Below, in pieces: positions 25,767 through 34,310 of a stretch of 64,000 nucleotides of DNA. Each line of letters starts with the position of its first letter. Position 1 is the stretch's first letter. This stretch comes from Desulforapulum autotrophicum HRM2 (GTDB taxonomy: Bacteria > Desulfobacterota > Desulfobacteria > Desulfobacterales > Desulfobacteraceae): positions 4,348,001 to 4,412,000 of the forward strand of contig NC_012108.1 of assembly GCF_000020365.1 (NCBI RefSeq). The letters are read 5' to 3'. The translations under genes were made by a program, and so were the position numbers. A model generated the notes under the pieces. That model was not told where the DNA came from. It ran no database searches and was given only the letters and a program-made list of their open reading frames with translations.

Positions 25767-26885
25767 ATGCGTGACTTTGCACTGGAAAAGTACTTCTCAA
25801 AATGGGAATTCACCGCAAAATATCATATGACGGCTTCGGACATTGAGAGCATGTCTCTCTCCGAGCTTTTAGCCATGTCATCTTCCAAAGACCGCATCCG
25901 CTTTGAACAATTGTGGCTGGGGTACACAGAAACCTATGGCCACCCGGACCTTCGCTCAGAAATTGCAAAGACCTATGAAACGGCAATGCCTTCGGACATC
26001 CTGTGTTTTGCCGGTGCTGAAGAAGGGGTCTACATCGCCATGCGTGTGCTTCTAAACAGGGAGGACCATGCCATTGTGACCGTGCCCAATTATCAGGCAG
26101 CAGAAACCATTCCCCTTGATATCTGCGAGGTGTCAGGGGTTGCCCTTGATGAGGACAAAAACTGGACATTGGATATTGACAGGGTCAAACAGGCAATTAG
26201 ACCTAATACAAAACTTATCTCCATAAATTTTCCCAACAACCCCACGGGGGCTGTTCTTGACAAGGAGCGCTTCCAGGCGTTGGTCTCCCTTTGCCGTGAA
26301 CGGGGAATTTACCTGTTCAGTGATGAAGTGTACCGACTGGTTGAACGGGACGCGTCAATTCGACTGCCCCAGGTGGCTGACGTATACGAAAAAGGCCTCT
26401 CCCTGAATGTAATGTCTAAAGCATATGGTTTGCCGGGCCTTAGAATCGGCTGGATCATGACCAGGGATGCCGCTCTTTTGAAAAAGATGGAATGCTACAA
26501 GCATTATCTATCCATCTGCAACTCTGCCCCCAGCGAGATTCTTGCAATCATCGCACTTAAAGCCAAGGACAAAATCCTTGAACACAATCGCGCGTTAGTA
26601 AACCATAATGCTGAAAAACTGGGTGCTTTTTTCAACGAGTTTCCAGAACAATTCCAGTGGCAGCGACCCGATGGCGGATGTGTCGGGTTCCCACGGTATT
26701 TAGGCCCCAAAGATACCAATCAATTTTGTGAGGATCTTGTGGAGAAGACGGGCATTCTGCTTTTGCCGCCTGGAATATACCATTCCGAACTGATCAAAAC
26801 ACCCCAGGACAGGTTTCGCATCGGGTTTGGCCGTAAAAACATTGAACAGGGATTAAACGTTTTCCGTGATTATTTATTATCCTGA
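25767..26885 (+). CDS. PLP-dependent class I/II aminotransferase
   Basis: 372 residues. NNPTG at 157-161, Asp186 and Tyr189 in FSDEVYR, Schiff-base Lys218 in NVMSKAYGLPGLRIGW, and Arg226 are the aspartate-aminotransferase-fold cofactor ligands. The protein is somewhat shorter than typical AspAT (about 390-400) because the N-terminal arm is reduced. The amino-donor specificity cannot be read. AGGAG lies 11 bases before the ATG, and a TTGACA/GATATT promoter precedes it. It is transcribed alone; a fragment of the structured element follows its stop. Confidence 0.85.
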   Translation: MRDFALEKYFSKWEFTAKYHMTASDIESMSLSELLAMSSSKDRIRFEQLWLGYTETYGHPDLRSEIAKTYETAMPSDILCFAGAEEGVYIAMRVLLNREDHAIVTVPNYQAAETIPLDICEVSGVALDEDKNWTLDIDRVKQAIRPNTKLISINFPNNPTGAVLDKERFQALVSLCRERGIYLFSDEVYRLVERDASIRLPQVADVYEKGLSLNVMSKAYGLPGLRIGWIMTRDAALLKKMECYKHYLSICNSAPSEILAIIALKAKDKILEHNRALVNHNAEKLGAFFNEFPEQFQWQRPDGGCVGFPRYLGPKDTNQFCEDLVEKTGILLLPPGIYHSELIKTPQDRFRIGFGRKNIEQGLNVFRDYLLS

Positions 26886-26911
26886 TAAAAAGGTTCCTAG
26901 GACCGCAGATT

Positions 26912-26990
26912 TTATAACCGGCAGGGCCGGAGCATGATATCTGCCCTGGCCCCAACAAACGATGAAATTCGAATCTTTACAGCAGAGGCG
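26912..26990 (+). repeat. 5' fragment of the structured element (copy 4)
   Basis: TTATAACCGGCAGGGCCGGA, then CTGCCCTGGCCCCAACAAA, a spacer, and TTTACAGCAGAGG match 12581-12650 of copy 1. After that the core helices are replaced by a short GGGGAAA/TTTTCCCC hairpin at 26994-27010. It lies between convergent 3' ends, like copy 1. Confidence 0.7.
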
Positions 26991-27023
26991 ACCGGGGAAA
27001 GGTTTTCCCCATCCCATGCTGAT

Positions 27024-27521
27024 TTACACCATCTCACTAAAACACTGATTCAGAAATTCGTAATACCGGATGCCGAACTCCAGGGTGGTCCTCTTCCACG
27101 GATCAAGTTCATGGGAGGACAATTGCTCCCGGATGCCCTTCAACGCGATGACATGGGCCCTGAGTTCTTCGGTGTAGGCTTCTAACTGCTCCATTCTCTT
27201 TTCTTCTTCCAGATGATCAAAAAAGAAAACCTTGAGCAATGCCTCGTCCCGGATACGTCCGATCTCCGGCTTAACCGCCAACCACTCCTGGAATGCCTTT
27301 TTCCCCTCATCCGTAAGGGTATACACCTTGTTCAGCTTCCCGTTCTTGATTTCCTGGCTGACCCTGACCCGGCCCTCCTTTTCCAGTTTTTTATATTTGG
27401 GATAGATGCTGCTGAACCCGGTATTGAAAAAATAGTGGGTGCTTTTCTCCATATATTTTTTCACCTCATAACCGGTCTTGGCGCCGTCCATAAGAAAGCC
27501 CAGCAGCATCATTTCAACCAT
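27024..27521 (-). CDS. PadR-family transcriptional regulator
   Basis: 165 residues. N-terminal winged helix begins MLLGFLMDGAKTGYEVKKYM and includes SSIYPKYKKLEKEGRV and YTLTDEGKKAFQEW, the classic PadR signature. The C-terminal helical dimerisation domain has EEEKRMEQLEAYTEELR. GAGGT lies before the ATG. It begins eight bases after the stop of the iron-sulfur protein gene, so the two are co-transcribed. A near-perfect operator upstream of that gene suggests autoregulation of the pair. The inducer is unknown. Confidence 0.88.
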   Translation of the reverse strand: MVEMMLLGFLMDGAKTGYEVKKYMEKSTHYFFNTGFSSIYPKYKKLEKEGRVRVSQEIKNGKLNKVYTLTDEGKKAFQEWLAVKPEIGRIRDEALLKVFFFDHLEEEKRMEQLEAYTEELRAHVIALKGIREQLSSHELDPWKRTTLEFGIRYYEFLNQCFSEMV

Positions 27522-27529
27522 ATCGACCT

Positions 27530-28615
27530 CTATTTTTCCTGCATCTTGAGTGGAACCAGGGAGGTTCCCCGCCGTTCAGCGGTAATGGCCATGAGTTCCT
27601 GGCCGCTGGCAGGCGGTGGCACCTGGAGCACTTTTGGTTTTTCTTCCAGCCGGATCGCGTCCACAGGACAGGTGGTGACGCAAAGCCCACACCCAATGCA
27701 CCTGGCATGGTCCACCACGGCTGCATCCCCGATCTCAATGGCATTCATCTGGCACCGATCCAGGCAGGTTTCACAGGCCGTACATTCTTCCGGATCAACC
27801 ACGGCCCAATAGCGGTTGTGTACAAGCTCTCCCGGATTGGGCAGCATGTTCAGGGCCCGAAGCACCCCACAGCAGTCGCCGCAACAGTTGCACATCCCTC
27901 CGGGGTTCACCATGTTGGCTGGCTGGTTGACCAGTCCTGCCGCCTCACATTTATCCAGAATGGCACAGGCCTCCTCCTGATCAATGTAGCGGGCGATCTT
28001 GTTCTCCACGTAATAATCAGCATGGGAGCCAAAGAGCAGACAGACCTCCTTAGGCTTGTCGCACCCCTTTTCAAGCAATCCCCGCTGGGTCCGGCAGATG
28101 CAGTTGGCCACTGCAATCTTATCCTTTGCGTGGATGATGGCCTTGGCATCCTCATAGGCTGCCACCTTGTTGGTTATATCCACTGATTTTCCCACGGGAA
28201 TGGTCCTCAGGGGTGGTACATTGTTACCCATGCCCGAGAGAAAGGCTTCTTCCATATAGGCGTTGGTCAACTCTGCAAGTTCCTTGTCCATCCGCCCCAG
28301 TTGGAACTCGTAGGAGCCAATGACAAAAGGTATGGCGGAATACCGTCTGGTACCGTTCTTGGTGTGGCGGAAAAGCAGTCCCCGCTTTGCCATGTCTTCT
28401 AATTTTTCCACCATGGCTTCAGGAGAACGTCCAGTCCTTGCCGCAAAAGCATCGGGCGCCTCCAGGAGCATGGAGAGATCCAGATAAATCTCAGCATCCT
28501 CTTCAGTATAGAGTTTCTCCAGAATTTTCAGTTCCACCCCGGACTCACTGGCCGGAAATCCCGTGGAGTACTGATCCATCTGCTCGCGGAGTCGATGATA
28601 AACTTCTGTTGCCAT
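27530..28615 (-). CDS. Multi-cluster 4Fe-4S protein with winged-helix-like N-terminus
   Basis: 361 residues. The N-terminal ~110 residues are helical and resemble a winged-helix region (LEDMAKRGLLFRHTKNGTRR). Four cysteine groups follow: CICRTQRGLLEKGC...C in the middle, CNCCGDCCG, then two ferredoxin clusters CTACETCLDRC and CIGCGLCVTTCP. Eight ferredoxin cysteines are intact. Proteins of this layout are frequent in sulfate reducers, but a specific reaction is not established to my knowledge. Electron transfer is likely. AAGGAG precedes the ATG, and the palindrome 28637-28663 lies just upstream. Confidence 0.8.
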   Translation of the reverse strand: MATEVYHRLREQMDQYSTGFPASESGVELKILEKLYTEEDAEIYLDLSMLLEAPDAFAARTGRSPEAMVEKLEDMAKRGLLFRHTKNGTRRYSAIPFVIGSYEFQLGRMDKELAELTNAYMEEAFLSGMGNNVPPLRTIPVGKSVDITNKVAAYEDAKAIIHAKDKIAVANCICRTQRGLLEKGCDKPKEVCLLFGSHADYYVENKIARYIDQEEACAILDKCEAAGLVNQPANMVNPGGMCNCCGDCCGVLRALNMLPNPGELVHNRYWAVVDPEECTACETCLDRCQMNAIEIGDAAVVDHARCIGCGLCVTTCPVDAIRLEEKPKVLQVPPPASGQELMAITAERRGTSLVPLKMQEK

Positions 28616-28636
28616 GCCCTCTCCTTATTTTCATAT

Positions 28637-28663
28637 GGTTATATATCAAAACGATATATAACC
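28637..28663. promoter_or_regulatory. PadR-type palindromic operator
   Basis: Perfect inverted repeat GGTTATATATC-AAAAC-GATATATAACC, 11-bp arms, 22 bp before the iron-sulfur protein start. The PadR-family regulator is the second gene of that operon, so repression by its own product is the simple reading. Confidence 0.7.
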
Positions 28664-28822
28664 AACTATAAAAATCTCCCGGCGGTGTCAACTTCTTTTT
28701 AACTGTTTATCGCATATAGAAGCGATCCACTACCATTCCATGCTTGACATATCAACCATAGTTCAGATAGTACCTAACAATCAAACCCAAGCCAGCTAAT
28801 CCTTTACAAATCGGAGAGTTCA

Positions 28823-29545
28823 ATGGACGCACCAGTACTTTTTCAGATTGAAGACCAGGTAGCAGTGATTACCCTGAACCGCCCGGAAAAACGCAATTCA
28901 ATCAATCAGGCCCTGCTGACAGGACTATACGATGCCATTGAAGAGATAGAAGATTCAAAATCCATCCGGGCAGCCGTAATTACAGGAAACGGAAAATCCT
29001 TCTGTTCTGGAATCGACCTTTCAGCCCTTGACACGGAAAATCTGTTCGACCCCAGGGGCGATGGAAAAGATATGCCGGAAATATTTTCAAGTTGCACAAA
29101 ACCATTAATCGGTGCCATAAACGGCCACGCCATCACCGGCGGGTTTGAGATCGCTTTGAACTGCGATTTTCTTATCGCTTCGGAAAATGCTTCGTTTGCC
29201 GACACCCATGCCAAGGTTGGAATCCATCCGGGTTGGGGAATGACCCAGTTGCTTCAGCAGGCTGTCGGGCAACGACGGGCACGGCAAATGTCATTTGGCT
29301 GTGAATTTATCACCGCAGCAACTGCACTTCAATGGGGCCTTGTTAACGAGGTTGTTTATCCCTCAATGCTCATGTCCAGGGCCATGCAGATTGCCAGGGG
29401 CATCTGCAATGTTGACGCCGGGTATCTTCAAATGATGAAAAACCTTATTGAGGCACAAAACAGTAACACCTTTGAAAAAGCACTTGCAATGGAGAGAAAA
29501 GGATTTAAAGCGTTTGTTGCTCACCAGATGAAGTTAAAACCTTAG
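28823..29545 (+). CDS. Enoyl-CoA hydratase/isomerase family protein (crotonase)
   Basis: 240 residues with the crotonase fold. NRPEKRNSINQAL opens the domain, GNGKSFCSGIDLSAL gives the oxyanion-hole region, and INGHAITGGFEIALNCDFLIA gives the second oxyanion residue with one catalytic-type glutamate. The position of the second catalytic glutamate reads ADTHAKVGIHPGWG. That version occurs in family members whose hydratase activity is unproven, so the reaction is uncertain. A GGAGAG site precedes the ATG. It is monocistronic, with no acyl-CoA dehydrogenase or thiolase nearby. Confidence 0.82.
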   Translation: MDAPVLFQIEDQVAVITLNRPEKRNSINQALLTGLYDAIEEIEDSKSIRAAVITGNGKSFCSGIDLSALDTENLFDPRGDGKDMPEIFSSCTKPLIGAINGHAITGGFEIALNCDFLIASENASFADTHAKVGIHPGWGMTQLLQQAVGQRRARQMSFGCEFITAATALQWGLVNEVVYPSMLMSRAMQIARGICNVDAGYLQMMKNLIEAQNSNTFEKALAMERKGFKAFVAHQMKLKP

Positions 29546-29654
29546 GCAGGTGGGCACCCCAAACAGTTTACAAACGAGTGCGAGGAGTCGGTCCTATTGG
29601 TGTTTTTCTGGACATGGCATTAAAAACATTGAATCAACCCTGGCCCCATGTGCC

Positions 29655-32600
29655 TTAAGAGATCGTTTTTTTAGACAGACGATATTCATCCAGAATCCTT
29701 CGTACTTCTTTTGTCATGACGGATTTAATGACAGGCTTCATCAAAAAGCCCTTGACTCCGATTGTTTTGGAAAGGTCGTCATTCATCTTTTCACTGAAAC
29801 CACTGCAGATGATGACCGGGATATCCGGTCGAATGGCAAGAATTTTTACGGCAAGCTGTTCCCCACTCATATTGGGCATGGACATGTCCGTAATGACCAG
29901 GTCAAAAGAGTCAATGTCCGCTTTAAATGCTTGTAAGGCATCGACACTGCTGCTTCTCTCAGAAACTTTATACCCAAGGCGTTCAAGCATCTGTTTTTGA
30001 AACCTCAAAATGGGGGCCTCATCATCAACCAGCAGTATCTTTTCAGTGCCACCCTGAAAATTTTTTGTTTCCTGGCCGGATTCTGACTGGGACCCCATTT
30101 TTATCAGCGGTAGATAAACATTAAAGGTTGTCCCTTTACCAACCTCACTTGAAAAATCAATATAACCCCTGCATTCCTTGACAATCCCGTACAATATGGA
30201 GAGGCCAAGCCCGGTTCCTTTATGCTTTTCCTTGGTCGTGAAATAAGGTTCAAAAATTTTATCCCGGCATGACAGTGGAATGCCACAACCGTTATCGGTT
30301 ATGGACATCAGAACATATTTCCCTGGCCAAAAACTTACACCTGTCCTTTCATTCCCCTCCAGGATGATCTCTTGAACCTTGATCTCTATTTTTCCGCCGA
30401 TTTCTTCCATGGCGTGATAGGCATTGGTTGTAAGGTTCATTAATATTTGATGGATATGAGTAGGATCAGCTTTAATTAATCCACAGTCTGTTTGAATATT
30501 CTCTACAATCTCGATGGATTTAGGAATTGAAGATCTGATCAATTTTAATGTCTCTTTGACAATTGACTGCACCTTCAACGGTCGCATCTCATCGCTTCCC
30601 TGACGGGAAAAGGTCAGGATTTGCTTTACCAGTTCCTTGGCCCGCATACTTGCAGTAAGAATCTCATCAAGGCTGCTTTGAAGTAATTCGTCTTCAGAAT
30701 TCTCCTCCAGTAAAATTTGTGTATAACCGATAATGGGACTGAGAATATTATTAAAGTCATGGGCGATACCTCCGGCAAGAAGCCCGATGGCTTCCATTTT
30801 CTGGGCCTGATAGAGTTTCTTTTCCATTTGTTTTATTTCAGTAACATCCCTGAATACATGCAGAATGGAAACAGATCCGTCATCATTAACAAGCGTGTTG
30901 GTGGAAACATCAAAGGATCGATTGTCCAGGGGGCTGATAATATTGATTTGCCGGGATTCCGTTAATTTATTTTTTCCATAGTCGCACCAGGAGCATTGTG
31001 TATCAAAACCATGAATCGCTTTAAAACATTTTTCACCCCTGGCATCATATCCTATTCTACGGATCATATGTGAATTCAAATATTCAATGACAAACGCCTG
31101 GGAAACTATACATATGGGATATTCCATGGTGTCCATTATCGTTTGATACCGCGCTCTACTTTTTCTTATTCTATCTTCGTTTTGCTTGCGTTCTGTGATA
31201 TCCGCTAAACAAAAAAGGACTTTCCTGGCACCACTAATCACGAGACGCGATGTGGAAATAAGAAAGACCATGGATACAGACTCACCGTTCAGTTGAAATG
31301 TCAGTTGCCCCTCTTCCCTCGTATGGTTCGTTCCGGTCTTAAAAGTATCTGAAATAAGAGAGTCTATTGGATATTCGACACACTCAAAATCGCAGTCACT
31401 ACCTGTGCCAGAAATATTCAGACAGCAAAAAACGTCTCCAACCAGAAGACCCACTACATCCTCTTTGGTTTTTCCGATAAATTCAAAGCCCTTATAATTT
31501 ACATCCTCAACACGCCCTTCGCCATTTAACAGGAAAAGGATATTCGGTGTACTGTTGAAAATGGTTTCAAGGCTGTCGACAGAATCCCTTAGTTGCCTTT
31601 GATTCTTTCTATGACTGCGGATATCGGCAAGGGCAGATACCAGCGCAAGAAATAGAACCATGAAGACAGATCCAAGAGGCCAGAATAAGGATTTATTCTT
31701 TTCATAGAAGGTTTCTGGTTTATTTAGAACAACACTTTGTTCTGGAAGCAGCGCCATTGGAATCTTCTGGCGTCCAAGCTCACCATGGTCAAAGACATAT
31801 CTGCCTGCATTTTTCGACACAACCTTTATATCCCCAACGGGCTTCCCGTTCAAAATCTCAACGGCTATCTTTCCTGCAGTGTTCCCCTGTTTAAAGTGGC
31901 TGATGACTTTTCCACCCAATACTCCCTCCCCTATTCCGTGAAACCATAGATGATATAAAGGAAAGGAACCCCTCTTTTTGATGAGTGCAAGACTGTCATT
32001 AAATTGCAAACAGACGTTGTTTTTGTCACGATAGGCAGAAAGCAGCAGGACACTGCTGTCTGGATCAAGACCCTCTATTTTTTCTTCAAACTCCTGCCAG
32101 GACAAATTTTCAAGGGATACATGTGAAAAAGAAAGGTTTTTAAATTTTTTTCCCAATTGGTAGAATGTGCTTAAATCGCTTTGCCCGCTCGTGGTGCCAT
32201 CCACTATCGCAATAATCTTCTTTGACCGAGGCTTAAGACTCTCCATCAGCTGTATCGTCTCCATCATGGAGACGGTTTCAACAACGCCGGTTATATTAGG
32301 ATTTTCATCTTGTTTTCTCGCTAATTCAAGATTGTTCACCCCGAAAAAAACCATGGGCAGCCCCTTAAACAAATCATTCTGTTCCTTAATGACAAACAAA
32401 AGGGCATTGTCATCTCCAGCAATGACGACATCGTATCGAGGAAGAATTGAAAGTTTACGGGATAGCGTTTCTCTGAAGAAACGAATGCTGGCTTGATCAG
32501 GAAATCTTTTTGTATCCATGAACTCAACATCCAACAAAATATTTTTCCCGGCAAATGCATCTTTGAGCCCATTGACCTGTTCAAAAAATGTTGGGAAACC

Positions 32601-32765
32601 AGGATGATAGGAATTGATAAACAAGACTTTTCCATGGACATCAGCCTGTGCGCAATTCAAACAAAAGAACACGATGGAAATTAATATCATTCCCGCAATT
32701 TTTAAACACCCAGGCAGAGAGGCGTTTTTAATTCTACAAATGAAAACAGTCATATGCACATCCAT
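29655..32765 (-). CDS. Hybrid sensor kinase with periplasmic ABC-substrate-binding-like domain
   Basis: 1036 residues. Signal/anchor helix at about 22-40, then a periplasmic domain of the ABC_sub_bind type (VLFINSYHPGFPTFFEQVNG, DVVIAGDDNALLFV, PMVFFGVNN, GKIAVEILNGKPVGDI), helix at about 361-381, and two PAS-type domains (about 395-525 and 535-645). The second carries CSWCDYG. HisKA has His669 in GGIAHDFNN, followed by HATPase (TDNGCGIP, GTGLGLSILYG) and a receiver with Asp960 and Lys1010. Ligand binding outside the membrane presumably drives a phosphorelay inside. The start is uncertain: ATG at 32765 or 32753. No cognate regulator is adjacent. Confidence 0.9.
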   Translation of the reverse strand: MDVHMTVFICRIKNASLPGCLKIAGMILISIVFFCLNCAQADVHGKVLFINSYHPGFPTFFEQVNGLKDAFAGKNILLDVEFMDTKRFPDQASIRFFRETLSRKLSILPRYDVVIAGDDNALLFVIKEQNDLFKGLPMVFFGVNNLELARKQDENPNITGVVETVSMMETIQLMESLKPRSKKIIAIVDGTTSGQSDLSTFYQLGKKFKNLSFSHVSLENLSWQEFEEKIEGLDPDSSVLLLSAYRDKNNVCLQFNDSLALIKKRGSFPLYHLWFHGIGEGVLGGKVISHFKQGNTAGKIAVEILNGKPVGDIKVVSKNAGRYVFDHGELGRQKIPMALLPEQSVVLNKPETFYEKNKSLFWPLGSVFMVLFLALVSALADIRSHRKNQRQLRDSVDSLETIFNSTPNILFLLNGEGRVEDVNYKGFEFIGKTKEDVVGLLVGDVFCCLNISGTGSDCDFECVEYPIDSLISDTFKTGTNHTREEGQLTFQLNGESVSMVFLISTSRLVISGARKVLFCLADITERKQNEDRIRKSRARYQTIMDTMEYPICIVSQAFVIEYLNSHMIRRIGYDARGEKCFKAIHGFDTQCSWCDYGKNKLTESRQINIISPLDNRSFDVSTNTLVNDDGSVSILHVFRDVTEIKQMEKKLYQAQKMEAIGLLAGGIAHDFNNILSPIIGYTQILLEENSEDELLQSSLDEILTASMRAKELVKQILTFSRQGSDEMRPLKVQSIVKETLKLIRSSIPKSIEIVENIQTDCGLIKADPTHIHQILMNLTTNAYHAMEEIGGKIEIKVQEIILEGNERTGVSFWPGKYVLMSITDNGCGIPLSCRDKIFEPYFTTKEKHKGTGLGLSILYGIVKECRGYIDFSSEVGKGTTFNVYLPLIKMGSQSESGQETKNFQGGTEKILLVDDEAPILRFQKQMLERLGYKVSERSSSVDALQAFKADIDSFDLVITDMSMPNMSGEQLAVKILAIRPDIPVIICSGFSEKMNDDLSKTIGVKGFLMKPVIKSVMTKEVRRILDEYRLSKKTIS

Positions 32766-33261
32766 TTGAAAGACATTATACAGGCAAGATTGTAAGTAGT
32801 GGCTGACCGAAAACCTGAGGTTGGGCGGTTCGAATAGGAGCTGAGCTCACAAAATTGTCCATATTCAAGGCGCAAAGAATTCTGAAACCAGAGCGTACCA
32901 CTGTACGTGAGGATTTCGGAATTTTGCAGCAGCGCCGCAGATGGGTGAGTTTCCGTTCAAACACTAAGTATGAATATCACTTATAGGTATCAGTATTCAC
33001 ACAACTTGTCACGATAAAACGGCAGGGGAGTAAGCTTTAATCCGTCGGTAGGGTCATGGAAATTTTAAAATTTGCCAGACCAACGCCGAATTTTTGTCTG
33101 GTTTCAAGGCGCGTCAATGGGAGCATATTGAATTAAAATATGTGACCATTAAGGTAACGAAGAAGACGGCTTAAAAGACACGCCATGTGGGAGGCTTTAT
33201 TTTGATCATGGGCCTAACGCAGAAAACAGGTAAAAAGACAAGTGGGATGGTTCATTGATGC
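32766..33261. repeat. Intergenic region with extragenic palindromes
   Basis: No gene seen. 32872-32938 forms a long imperfect hairpin: GGCGC pairs with GCGCC at the ends, AATTCTGAAA with TTTCGGAATT inside, and GTAC-N4-GTAC at the tip. A second hairpin, CATATT/AATATG flanked by ATGG/CCAT, lies at about 33117-33155. The same GGCGY...AATT...GCG style recurs at 59349-59393, so these look like a repeated extragenic palindrome family. Confidence 0.5.
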
Positions 33262-34206
33262 TCAAATATGCCGCACTCCAGGCTGATCGGAGTGCAAAGG
33301 GGTCACATGGTCTGCCAGGGTATATATTTTTTTTATCCGGTCCAGAAAATCACCGCTGTACAAGCCGCAGGAAGAACTTAAAATAAAACAGCCTCCGGGT
33401 GTCATGGCCTTTAACATATCTGTGAATTCTAAAACCATTTCTTCAGAAAGCTCAGTTGCCAGAAGCGGTGCATCAATCCCAGCCATGATAACATGGTTGG
33501 GACCCATGAGGTCCCTCAGCTCCGGGAGATTATTGATACTGTGCTGCACTGCGGCAAGGCCGTCAATCTGCCAGGAACGAATAAGTTTTGTTAATTGCTT
33601 GATTTTGCCACAGGAATGTAAAAAAACAGGCAGTCCAGCGTTATGAATGTTATTGACAGATTCCCTGTAAAATCTTGTACACAGCATTTCAATATCTTTA
33701 GGCGAGATCATGGGGCCCTGATCTGCTGCAAGATCATCTGTGAGGATGATGCCCTGTACGCCCATGTCAAGACATTGAGAAATGAGATCAAGAATTCTTG
33801 TTTGTTCCTTTTCATAGGCTTTGATGATCTGACTGCGGTCCCGGGCCCAGCCCATGAGGACATTCATCAGCCCCATACTGTTGACCAGTTCCTGGAATGG
33901 CCCGTCAACCACGGCGGCAATAAACCGGCCGCCGATTTGGACAGCTTTTTTAAGATCGGCACATTCAAAGTAGCGATACCCCAGAGACGGTTTGCTAATG
34001 GTGTTATCCGTGACAGGAAGGCAGACCATCTCCTGCCCCAGCCGGTCGGCCATGGAAAAATGATTTTCAAGGCTATCTGTAAATCCGGCCTGTTTCAGAA
34101 GATCGGTTCCAAGCCAGACTTCTCCTTTTGGAACAGGAAACAAAGGGATATTATTTAATGTGGCGTTTATTTTGCCCGGAGCATCTTCTTCAAAGTTTTT
34201 TTCCAT
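33262..34206 (-). CDS. Uroporphyrinogen decarboxylase-fold methyltransferase (MtaA/CmuA-like)
   Basis: 314-residue TIM-barrel protein of the URO-D superfamily. The zinc-thiolate ligands of corrinoid:coenzyme methyltransferases are visible: His197 and Cys199 in LHSCGK, and Cys280 in SSSCGLYSGD. It lacks the arginine-rich N-terminal features expected for true uroporphyrinogen decarboxylase. Family members move a methyl group from a corrinoid protein to an acceptor thiol or to tetrahydrofolate. It is last in a minus-strand group with the RACo-like activator 104 bp upstream. No methyl-donor methyltransferase or corrinoid protein is next to it. A weak ribosome site makes the exact start tentative. 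Confidence 0.82.
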   Translation of the reverse strand: MEKNFEEDAPGKINATLNNIPLFPVPKGEVWLGTDLLKQAGFTDSLENHFSMADRLGQEMVCLPVTDNTISKPSLGYRYFECADLKKAVQIGGRFIAAVVDGPFQELVNSMGLMNVLMGWARDRSQIIKAYEKEQTRILDLISQCLDMGVQGIILTDDLAADQGPMISPKDIEMLCTRFYRESVNNIHNAGLPVFLHSCGKIKQLTKLIRSWQIDGLAAVQHSINNLPELRDLMGPNHVIMAGIDAPLLATELSEEMVLEFTDMLKAMTPGGCFILSSSCGLYSGDFLDRIKKIYTLADHVTPLHSDQPGVRHI

Positions 34207-34310
34207 GTCTCATGAAAATCCTATTGCAAGTAAATTTAAAACATAACAATAGCAGATTTAAGCAGCGTTAACCAGTTTTGCACCGATATTGTCATACAGG
34301 AGAATAACGG

